Shown piece by piece: positions 1-5,232 of a stretch of 12,623 bases of DNA (position 1 is its first letter; every line of letters begins with the position of its first letter). A program made the position numbers and the translations under genes. Location: NCBI GenBank assembly GCA_964426135.1, contig CAYRPN010000153.1:1-12623 (forward strand). Reading direction: 5' to 3'. The notes below the pieces were generated by a model that worked only from the letters and a program-made list of their open reading frames with translations, made no database searches and had not been told where the DNA came from. This stretch comes from CAYRPN01 sp964426135. GTDB lineage: Bacteria; Planctomycetota; Phycisphaerae; Phycisphaerales; Phycisphaeraceae.

Positions 1-38
1 CCTCACCCCAGCCCTCTCCCTGAGAGGGAGAGGGGGCC
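1..38. repeat. CCCTCACC-family palindrome, copy A (cut by window start)
   Basis: CCTCACCCCAGCCCTCTCCC is followed, after TGA, by GAGGGAGAGGGGGC, so the two halves pair into a long G/C hairpin. The same core occurs twice more inside nuoG (5753-5807 and 6086-6131). This copy lies outside a gene, just upstream of the ceramidase-like gene. It lacks the CAAGGCAGCCG tail shared by the two nuoG copies. Its first base is probably just outside the window. Confidence 0.75.
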
Positions 39-132
39 GGAATGCAAGCCCCGGGAAAATGGCACACCCCAACGTCGGCACCGAAAAATCAGCCTCGGAG
101 GCGGACCCATCCGTTCGTACAATGCGGTGCTT

Positions 133-137
133 GGAGG
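133..137 (+). promoter_or_regulatory. Shine-Dalgarno GGAGG for the ceramidase-like gene
   Basis: GGAGG lies 5 nt before the ATG at 143. It decides the start against the in-frame upstream ATG at 59, which would add 28 residues in front of an otherwise good signal peptide. Confidence 0.7.
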
Positions 138-142
138 TTTAC

Positions 143-1708
143 ATGTTGCGATTCACCTGGCATTCGATTCTGGCACTGGCGCTGCTGGCTTTCTCCGTTG
201 CCCGCGCTGAGGATGTGAAGCTCTTCCGCGCCGGCGCTCACGCCCAGGACATTACGCCGCCGCTGGGCATCTCGCTCAACGGCGGCATGGCGGACCGCAA
301 GGCGACGGCGGTCTACGACCCGCTGCACGCGCGCTGCGTCGTCCTTGACGACGGCGAGAACCAGCTCGTCATCGTCGTCTGCGATAGCTGCATGATCCCG
401 CGCGAACTCTTCGACGCCGCCAAGGAAATCATCCGCGAAAAAACCGGCATCCCCACGGCGAACATGATCATGTCCGCCACGCACACGCATTCGGCGCCGA
501 CCTCGACGGGCGTCTTTCAGAGCGATCCCGATGAGGAGTACCGCAAGACGCTGCCGGGCAAAATCGCCAACGGTGTGATCAAGGCGCACGCAAACTTGGA
601 ACCCGCCCGCGTCGGCTGGGCCGTGGGCAGCGATCCGGCCCAGGTTTACAACCGCCGCTGGCTCACCAAGGAAGGCGTCACGCTGCCCGATCCCTTCGGC
701 GTCGTGCGCGACAAGATCAAAATGAACCCGGGCATCGGCAACCCGCAGGTGCAGAAATCCAGCGGCGTCATCGATCCGCAGATCACGCTGCTGAGCGCCA
801 TTGCCAAGTCCGACGGTCGGCCCATCGCGCTCATCGCCAATTACAGCCTGCACTACGTCGGCGGCCAGCCGGGCGACCAGATCTCCGCCGACTACTTCGC
901 ACAGTTCGCCAAGCGAATCGGGGAACTGATTGAAGAAGAAGGGACCAAGGGACCGAGGGACGAAGGGACCAAGGGGCATAAGGAGGAAAGCACGAAAGCC
1001 CAAGGGGACCAAGGCACGAAGGGGCAAGCCAGCCGTCCGAACCCTTCGTCCCTTGGTCCCTCCGTCCCTCCGTCCCTTCCTCCATTCCTCGCCCTCATGT
1101 CCAACGGCACCAGCGGCGATGTGAACAACGTCAACTTCGCGCGCAAGAGCAGCGCCCCGCGCAAGAGCGGCGAGCAGATCGTCATCGTCGCCGACAGCGT
1201 CGCCCATGCGGCGATGCAGGCGTTTCGCACCATCCAGTATCACGACTGGGTTCCGCTGAAAAGCGCCGAGGCCGAAATCGAACTGGGCGTGCGCAAGCCA
1301 ACGAAAGAAGACCTCGCGCAGGCGAAGCAGTGGCTCGAAGAAGCGAAAGCGAAAGGCCCGGTGCTCCAGGGATTGCAGAGCATCTATGCCCGCGAATCCG
1401 TTCTGCTGGCGGACTATCCCGACCACGTGAAAGTGAAACTGCAGGCCCACCGCGTCGGCGGGCTGGGCCTGTGCGCCATCCCGTGCGAAGTCTTCGCGGA
1501 GATCGGCCTGTCGCTCAAAAAGCAAAGCCCGCTGAAGCCCACTGCCGTCTTTTCGCTGGCGAATGGTTACAACGGCTACCTGCCCACGCCGGCGCAGCAC
1601 GAACTGGGCGGCTACGAAACCTGGCGGGCAAGGTCGAGCTACCTCGAAGTGAACGCCAGCGTGAAAATTGAAAAGACACTGGTGGAACTGCTGGACAAGG
1701 TGAAGTGA
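143..1708 (+). CDS. Secreted neutral/alkaline ceramidase-like hydrolase
   Basis: The protein has 521 residues. A signal peptide (MLRFTWHSILALALLAFSVARA, residues 1-22) sends it out of the cytoplasm. Family traits are ITPPLGISLNGG (37-48), the zinc-type HTH motif in ATHTHSAP (H114, H116), a second histidine in NYSLHYVGG (H237), E449 in PCEVFAEIG, and tyrosines 476/479 in NGYNGYLPT. In characterised neutral ceramidases, zinc is held by two His, a Glu and a Tyr, which fits. The GDVSPN hexapeptide carrying the nucleophilic serine reads GDVNNV here (325-330), so true ceramidase activity is doubtful; another amide or ester substrate is possible. Residues about 264-315 are low-complexity sequence encoded by an inserted octamer repeat, between the core strands and SNGTSGDV. 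The start at 143 is set by GGAGG at 133-137 and the signal peptide. The family call is firm; the substrate is unknown. Confidence 0.85.
   Translation: MLRFTWHSILALALLAFSVARAEDVKLFRAGAHAQDITPPLGISLNGGMADRKATAVYDPLHARCVVLDDGENQLVIVVCDSCMIPRELFDAAKEIIREKTGIPTANMIMSATHTHSAPTSTGVFQSDPDEEYRKTLPGKIANGVIKAHANLEPARVGWAVGSDPAQVYNRRWLTKEGVTLPDPFGVVRDKIKMNPGIGNPQVQKSSGVIDPQITLLSAIAKSDGRPIALIANYSLHYVGGQPGDQISADYFAQFAKRIGELIEEEGTKGPRDEGTKGHKEESTKAQGDQGTKGQASRPNPSSLGPSVPPSLPPFLALMSNGTSGDVNNVNFARKSSAPRKSGEQIVIVADSVAHAAMQAFRTIQYHDWVPLKSAEAEIELGVRKPTKEDLAQAKQWLEEAKAKGPVLQGLQSIYARESVLLADYPDHVKVKLQAHRVGGLGLCAIPCEVFAEIGLSLKKQSPLKPTAVFSLANGYNGYLPTPAQHELGGYETWRARSSYLEVNASVKIEKTLVELLDKVK
941..1081. repeat. Octamer tandem array with inverted arms, inside a CDS
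   Basis: The left arm begins with four 8-bp units (GGGACCAA, GGGACCGA, GGGACGAA, GGGACCAA; 941-972) and decays to about 1028. The right arm has five units of the complementary type (CCCTTCGT, CCCTTGGT, CCCTCCGT twice, CCCTTCCT; 1042-1081). The arms could pair into a long hairpin. Three 8-bp units make 24 bp, so the array reads through as an eight-residue periodicity (EGTKGPRD-like) and then a Pro/Ser-rich stretch. It keeps the host frame and contains no stop. Confidence 0.8.
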
Positions 1709-1727
1709 CCCGTCCGTCGCCTTGGCC

Positions 1728-1753
1728 GTTTAGCCGTCGAGCTTCGCTCGACG
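1728..1753 (+). repeat. Solo GTTTAGC hairpin (REP-like), copy 1
   Basis: GTTTAGC (1728-1734) is followed directly by a perfect 8-bp stem with a 3-nt loop: CGTCGAGC, TTC, GCTCGACG (1735-1753). The same tag plus stem, with loop TTT, is the left half of the element at 5058-5129. No matching GCTAAAC end is visible nearby, so this is a half element. It sits 19 nt after the ceramidase-like stop and could also act as a 3' hairpin, but no T-tract follows. Confidence 0.7.
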
Positions 1754-1789
1754 ACGTACTCGCGGCGCACGACGACCTCGCCTCACCCC

Positions 1790-2057
1790 ATGCGAACTCT
1801 TGCGACGACCACCGCCGTTCTCTTTCTCGTGGCGATCGCCGGCATGGGGATCCAGATCGTCGACGTCAACGCCAAGCAGATCGTGTACGATTTCAAGCTG
1901 GAAAAGACGATGTTTCAGGCGATCGCCCTGACCGCTGACAGCAAGCGGCTGGCGACGGTCGGCGCCGCCGGCGAAACCCACCTCGCGCCCCACCCGGGAA
2001 GCCAAAGCCGCGATGGAGCAATTGCAAGCGCCGAAGCAAGAGCCTCGCACGAAGTGA
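1790..2057 (+). pseudogene. Probable remnant of a WD40/beta-propeller gene
   Basis: From the ATG at 1790, one frame gives a hydrophobic start (MRTLATTTAVLFLVAIAGMG) and then IQIVDVNAKQIVYDF and FQAIALTADSKRLATVGAAGE. The latter resembles a WD40 blade. Near 1973-1980 the sense shifts: this frame becomes compositionally odd (THLAPHPGSQSRDG). The frame starting at 1992 gives a plausible hydrophilic tail, REAKAAMEQLQAPKQEPRTK, ending in TGA at 2055-2057. A one-base change near the GAAACCC run would join them. No ribosome site is seen. Alternatively the first frame could be a real 99-residue exported protein ending at 2089, but that would run into the 2075-2167 repeat. A decayed fragment is the better guess. 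Confidence 0.4.
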
Positions 2058-2074
2058 GCGGCGCCGGCGCGGCG

Positions 2075-2167
2075 CGTCGGGTGGGTTGAGGCTCGGCGAA
2101 CCACAGAGGGAGTCGATTCGCGCGGCAGACGTCCATGGTGGGTTTCGCGGACTCAACCCACCCTACG
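2075..2167. repeat. GGTGGGTT-family inverted repeat
   Basis: CGTCGGGTGGGTTGAG (2075-2090) and CTCAACCCACCCTACG (2152-2167) are inverted copies with one mismatch. The right half also contains its own 8-bp stem, GGTGGGTT (2137-2144) with AACCCACC (2155-2162). It begins 20 nt past the end of thrC, so it could limit transcription from that gene, although no T-tract follows. From memory, similar GGTGGGTT...AACCCACCCTACG repeats are scattered in many bacterial genomes. Confidence 0.7.
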
Positions 2168-2187
2168 AAACCCGCTGCCTGCCACCC

Positions 2188-3459
2188 TCACGCCATCATC
2201 GCCTCATAGTCCACCGGTTTCGTTCGATCGATGGTCCGCGTCGCCGGCGGCAGCTCATATTTCAATCCGCTGGCGCAGTTGAAGAGCAGCGCTGTCTCCG
2301 TCTTGCTGACGCGTCCGCCGGCCAGTTCTTTTTTGTAAGCCGCGTAGGTGGCCGCGCCTTCGGGGCACATGAGGAATCCCTCGACGCCCGCCATCTCCGC
2401 GCGGGCCGCCAGAATCTCTTGATCGGTCACGGTGGTGCCGAAGCCGTTGGTCGCGCGCATGCCTCGGATCATGAGGAAATCGCCGACGGCGGCGGGCACG
2501 CGGATGCCCCAGGCGATGGTGCGGGCGTCCTTCCAAAGCTCCGCATGCTCCTTGCCTTGCTCCCACGCGCGGACGATCGGCGCGCAGCCGGCCGCCTGCA
2601 CCGCGACCATACGCGGGCGTTTGCTGCCGATCCAGCCGATCGCCTCCAGTTCATCAAATGCCTTGCACATGCCGATCAATCCGGTGCCGCCGCCGGTGGG
2701 ATAGAAGATCACGTCGGGCACGTCCCAGCCGAACTGCTCGGCCACCTCCAGGCCCATCGTCTTCTTGCCCTCGATGCGGTACGGCTCCTTCAGCGTGCTC
2801 ACATCAAACCAACCCATCGCGGCTTTCCCTTCGGCGACGATTTTGCCGCAGTCGTTGATCAGCCCGTTGACGCTGTAGACGTGCGCGCCCTGCAGCGCGA
2901 TCTCGCGGATGTTCACCTGCGGCGTGTCGTGCGGGCAGAAGATGAAAGTCCGCATTCCCGCCCGGCTCGCGTAAGCCGCCATCGCCGCGCCGGCGTTGCC
3001 GTTGGTGGGCATGGCCAGCCGCGTCAGGCCCAACTCGCGCGCCATGGAAACCGCCATGCACAGCCCGCGCGCCTTGAACGAGCCGGTGGGCAGCCGGCTT
3101 TCGTCCTTGATGAGCAAGGCGCCGCTGCCGGCGGCGCCTGAAGTGCCGCCCGCCAATCGCCTGTGCAGCGTCGGACAGTCGACGATCGGCGTGACCATCT
3201 CGCCCAGGCTCACGATGTTCCGCGCGTGCTTCACCGGCAGGAACTCGCGGTAGCGCCAGAAATCCATCGGCCGCGATGCGAGTTCGTCCTTGCTCACCGC
3301 CTTCGCCAGTTTCGCCAGATCGTAGCGCACCAGCAGCGGCCGGCCGACGCGCGAGAGGTTGTGCACCTGGCCCGCCTCGTATCGCTCGCCGGTCATCGAG
3401 CATTCCAGATGCGTGACGAAGTGCGGCCGATCAACGCTGATGTTGTCGCGAAGAACCAT
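2188..3459 (-). CDS. thrC: Threonine synthase
   Basis: This 423-residue PLP enzyme should convert O-phospho-L-homoserine to L-threonine and phosphate in the cytoplasm, the last step of threonine synthesis. The N-terminal signature THLECSMTGERYEAG (16-30) and PLLVRYDL (41-48) are typical of threonine synthases. SFKARG (127-132) carries the PLP lysine K129. PTNGNAGAA (151-159) and PTGGGTG (254-260) fit the cofactor ring and phosphate loops. The length matches this subgroup. A short Gly/Ser/Ala-rich loop (104-113) precedes the PLP strand. No other threonine-pathway gene is adjacent. No Shine-Dalgarno precedes the ATG; instead TACACT ends 7 nt before it, suggesting a leaderless transcript. The gene diverges from the isomerase-like gene over 97 bp and is followed by the 2075-2167 inverted repeat. 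Confidence 0.92.
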   Translation of the reverse strand: MVLRDNISVDRPHFVTHLECSMTGERYEAGQVHNLSRVGRPLLVRYDLAKLAKAVSKDELASRPMDFWRYREFLPVKHARNIVSLGEMVTPIVDCPTLHRRLAGGTSGAAGSGALLIKDESRLPTGSFKARGLCMAVSMARELGLTRLAMPTNGNAGAAMAAYASRAGMRTFIFCPHDTPQVNIREIALQGAHVYSVNGLINDCGKIVAEGKAAMGWFDVSTLKEPYRIEGKKTMGLEVAEQFGWDVPDVIFYPTGGGTGLIGMCKAFDELEAIGWIGSKRPRMVAVQAAGCAPIVRAWEQGKEHAELWKDARTIAWGIRVPAAVGDFLMIRGMRATNGFGTTVTDQEILAARAEMAGVEGFLMCPEGAATYAAYKKELAGGRVSKTETALLFNCASGLKYELPPATRTIDRTKPVDYEAMMA

Positions 3460-3466
3460 GGCGGCA

Positions 3467-3472
3467 AGTGTA
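3467..3472 (-). promoter_or_regulatory. Candidate -10 box for thrC (leaderless layout)
   Basis: On the minus strand TACACT is followed by 7 nt (TTGCCGCC region) and then the thrC ATG. A TANNNT box at this distance puts the transcript start at or next to the start codon. No clear -35 box and no Shine-Dalgarno were found. The call rests on spacing only. Confidence 0.4.
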
Positions 3473-3544
3473 TCGGCGACGGTGCTTCACAGGATCGCCA
3501 GACCATGTGTCCTTGGATTCGTCCGGGCGTCAGCGAGCAATCTC

Positions 3545-3550
3545 TACAAT
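3545..3550 (+). promoter_or_regulatory. Candidate -10 box for the isomerase-like gene (leaderless layout)
   Basis: TACAAT (five of six bases of TATAAT) is followed by GCCCGC and then the ATG at 3557, so transcription would begin about at the start codon. No Shine-Dalgarno or good -35 box is seen. The divergent thrC gene has the same arrangement. Confidence 0.45.
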
Positions 3551-3556
3551 GCCCGC

Positions 3557-4348
3557 ATGCCTATGGATTCGATTTTCACGCATGGCTCCGATCTGCGGCT
3601 GGCGGCGACGATTCGTCCGCTGGTGGTCGCCGGCGACGGCAGCGTGCGCGGGGCATTGGGCGAACTGGCGAAAATGAAATTCGAGGCGGTGCAGCTCGAT
3701 GCGACGTTGTCAGGCATTCGTCCGCGCGATCTGTCGCAGCGCGCCCGCAAGGATCTCGTCGCCCTGATCGCCCGCCACAGCATGCAGCTTGCCGGCATCG
3801 ATCTCTTCCTGCCTCGGCAGCATTACACGGACAGGCAGCACGTGGACCGCGCGGTGACCGCGACGCTCGCGGCGATCGAGCTGGCCGCCGACCTGGGAAA
3901 GGTGCCGGTGAGCCTGGGACTTCCATTGGCGGATATCGGCGACGACGTGCGCAAGGCGCTGGTGGAGGCGGCGGACGGCCGGGGCGTGCGCCTGGCGGTG
4001 CATGCGGAGGATCAACTGGACGCGCTGAAGGCGTGGATGGAAGCAGTCGATCAGCCGGCGCTGGGCGCGGGGCTGGACCCGGCGGCGTGCCTGGCGCGAT
4101 CGCTCAAGCCGGTGAAAATCGCGGCGTCCCTGGGCAGGCGTCTGGCGGTGGCGCGGCTGAGCGACGTGAGCAGCGGCGCGCTGCGCTGCGCTGTGGGCGA
4201 GGGGGAACTGGAACTATCCGCCTATCGCGTGGCGGTCGATCTGGCGCCGGCGCGGAGCGGGCCGGTGGTGCTCGACCTTCGCGGCGTGGAGGATCCGGTT
4301 GGCGCGGCGAAGTCGGCGCTGAAGGCGTGGGAGAATGCAAGTTTCTAG
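3557..4348 (+). CDS. Sugar phosphate isomerase/epimerase-like TIM-barrel protein
   Basis: The 263-residue protein has no signal peptide and should be cytoplasmic. It follows the alternating strand/helix pattern of the xylose-isomerase-like TIM barrel (AP_endonuc_2 type): FEAVQLDAT early, then LVALIARHSMQLAGIDLFLP, a helix with RAVTATLAAIELAADLG, VRLAVHAED, GAGLDPAACL and VVLDLRGVEDP at the end. The usual four metal ligands (Glu, Asp, His, Glu) are not all evident; H and D candidates lie in AVHAED and GLDP. It may be a divergent or non-catalytic member. The ATG at 3557 is chosen because TACAAT lies 6 nt upstream; the ATG at 3563 is an alternative. The stop codon and the last residues (ENASF) lie within the TTTCTAG repeat at 4338, so the natural C-terminus may have been replaced. 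Substrate unknown. Confidence 0.7.
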   Translation: MPMDSIFTHGSDLRLAATIRPLVVAGDGSVRGALGELAKMKFEAVQLDATLSGIRPRDLSQRARKDLVALIARHSMQLAGIDLFLPRQHYTDRQHVDRAVTATLAAIELAADLGKVPVSLGLPLADIGDDVRKALVEAADGRGVRLAVHAEDQLDALKAWMEAVDQPALGAGLDPAACLARSLKPVKIAASLGRRLAVARLSDVSSGALRCAVGEGELELSAYRVAVDLAPARSGPVVLDLRGVEDPVGAAKSALKAWENASF

Positions 4349-4602
4349 TTTCTAGTTTCAGAGTGTCAGAGTGTCGATGATTCAGAGTTGGCCGTTTAGC
4401 GGAAGCACCGCAGGTGCCTGTACGAACAACCACGGTCGCATGGTTGCCGGCTCGACCGGCACTGAACAACGAATGAATGCCCGCACGACGTTCGCACAGG
4501 GTTCGCCGCACAGGCACCTTCGGTGCTTCCGCTAAACGGGCAATGCGACACCCTGCCAATCTGAAACTTGAAACTCTGAAACATTGAAACTCTGAAACTT
4601 CG
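4338..4602. repeat. Outer inverted array of GTTTC/GAAAC heptamer-octamer units
   Basis: The left arm (4338-4388) reads GTTTCTAGTTTCTAGTTTCA and then degenerates with CAGAG units. The right arm (4559-4602) has CTGAAACTTGAAACTCTGAA and further GAAAC units every 7-8 bp. The arms are rough reverse complements and enclose the 144-bp GTTTAGC element. Together they fill the whole gap between two plus-strand genes. The left arm supplies the upstream gene's TAG stop; the right arm ends 11 nt before the next ATG. Confidence 0.7.
4394..4537. repeat. GTTTAGC element with 28-bp inverted ends, copy 2 (144 bp)
   Basis: The left end (4394-4421) starts GTTTAGCGGAAGCACC and the right end (4510-4537) finishes GGTGCTTCCGCTAAAC. 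The 28-bp ends are reverse complements with one mismatch, which falls in the hairpin loop. Each end carries its own hairpin, GCACC-GCA-GGTGC (4405-4417) and GCACC-TTC-GGTGC (4514-4526). The 88-bp interior has a further hairpin, GCCGG-CTCGA-CCGGC (4446-4460). There is no convincing ORF inside. The layout resembles paired REP sequences (BIME) or a tiny MITE; no transposase lies in the window. Confidence 0.85.
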
Positions 4603-4613
4603 TATCTCTCGCC

Positions 4614-5024
4614 ATGCCCCGCCGACGCCGCAAGAACAGAACAACTGAACAGACGGCGGCGAAATCCGCCGGCCCGCTGATTCCGCGCCGGATCACGCGC
4701 CGCGCTGCCCATTGGATGACGTGGGCGGTGGTGCTGCTGCAGGGCGCGATGCTGCTGACGCTCGCCGTGACGCCGGCCGCGGCGCCGCCGCGCGGAACCT
4801 TCTTTCAGTTGCTCTGGGCATCAGCGCGCAAGCCGACGTTCTATCCATTCGTCGCGTTGCTGATCGGCGGGCCGGCGCTCACGCTGCTGGCGTGGCAGAT
4901 GCGAGGGCGAGATCGCGCGGTGCTGATCGCAAGCTGGTTCGTTTTCGCTGGCCTGACGGCACACTTTTTCGGCGAGCGCGTGATGACGATGTGGCGCGTC
5001 GTGTGGTGGCGGTATGTGGAGTGA
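4614..5024 (+). CDS. Small three-helix membrane protein of unknown function
   Basis: The protein has 136 residues. I do not recognise its family. A basic N-terminus (MPRRRRKNRTTEQ) precedes three likely membrane segments at about 34-56 (WMTWAVVLLQGAMLLTLAV), 74-94 (PTFYPFVALLIGGPALTLLA) and 102-119 (AVLIASWFVFAGLTAHFF). It ends with an aromatic tail, MWRVVWWRYVE. The positive-inside rule suggests a cytoplasmic N-terminus. No Shine-Dalgarno is seen before the ATG at 4614, and the upstream DNA is entirely repeat, so its promoter is unclear. The next in-frame Met is at residue 35, inside the first helix, which favours 4614. It converges with nuoG across repeat DNA. Confidence 0.65.
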   Translation: MPRRRRKNRTTEQTAAKSAGPLIPRRITRRAAHWMTWAVVLLQGAMLLTLAVTPAAAPPRGTFFQLLWASARKPTFYPFVALLIGGPALTLLAWQMRGRDRAVLIASWFVFAGLTAHFFGERVMTMWRVVWWRYVE

Positions 5025-5050
5025 GGGCAGGGGGAGGGGACAGGGGACAG
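5025..5050. repeat. Short GGGGACAG-type purine tract
   Basis: Immediately after the membrane protein stop comes a G/A-rich tract ending GGGGACAGGGGACAG, two near-identical 7-8 bp units. It looks like a short remnant of the same class of octamer arrays as 941-1081 and directly abuts the GTTTAGC element. Confidence 0.45.
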
Positions 5051-5057
5051 CAAGGCT

Positions 5058-5129
5058 GTTTAGCCGTCGAGCTTTGCTCGACGTGTGCTGACGCCCACCG
5101 AATTTCCGCTCTGCGAGCGGGCGCTAAAC
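5058..5129. repeat. GTTTAGC element, copy 3 (72 bp)
   Basis: GTTTAGC (5058-5064) and GCTAAAC (5123-5129) form exact inverted ends. Next to the left end is CGTCGAGC-TTT-GCTCGACG (5065-5083), the same stem as at 1735-1753. Next to the right end is CCGCTC-TGC-GAGCGG (5106-5120), a different stem. The two subterminal hairpins therefore differ within one element, while the 7-bp tags are conserved. Confidence 0.8.
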
Positions 5130-5209
5130 GGGGATGTTCGCCGCAGGTCGCAACACAACCCGGCCAACCCCAACGCAATGCAACCCGCACATCACCTTGC
5201 GCTGCAACC

Positions 5210-5228
5210 GGTGCGCGATGGTCGCACC
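5210..5228 (-). terminator. Possible hairpin downstream of nuoG
   Basis: GGTGCG (5210-5215) pairs with CGCACC (5223-5228) around a 7-nt loop, beginning 4 nt past the nuoG stop. No run of U follows on the minus strand, so intrinsic termination is uncertain. The rest of 5130-5209 shows nothing I can assign. Confidence 0.3.
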
Positions 5229-5232
5229 TCTT

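Noticed and set aside
89..1600. Long open frame (503 codons) antisense to the ceramidase-like gene
   Set aside because: It is Arg/Asp/His-rich, typical of the shadow of a GC-rich gene. The sense strand has a signal peptide and family motifs.
1781..1793. Fourth CCCTCACC palindrome (CCTCACCCCATG)
   Set aside because: Only the first 9-10 bases match and no inverted half follows, so it is probably chance.
2086..3141. 351-codon plus-strand frame over thrC
   Set aside because: It is a shadow frame without domain features; thrC on the other strand has clear catalytic motifs.
3163..4380. 405-codon plus-strand frame overlapping thrC and the isomerase-like gene
   Set aside because: It becomes a Gly/Arg/Ala-rich out-of-frame reading of the isomerase-like gene and runs antisense to the thrC N-terminus.
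4396..4712. Minus-strand frames through the nested repeat
   Set aside because: They translate repeat DNA (SFRVSMFQSFKF-like peptide) and lack a ribosome site.
5130..5209. Small plus-strand frames between the repeat and the nuoG end
   Set aside because: They have no ribosome site, run into the nuoG antisense region and show no protein-like pattern.
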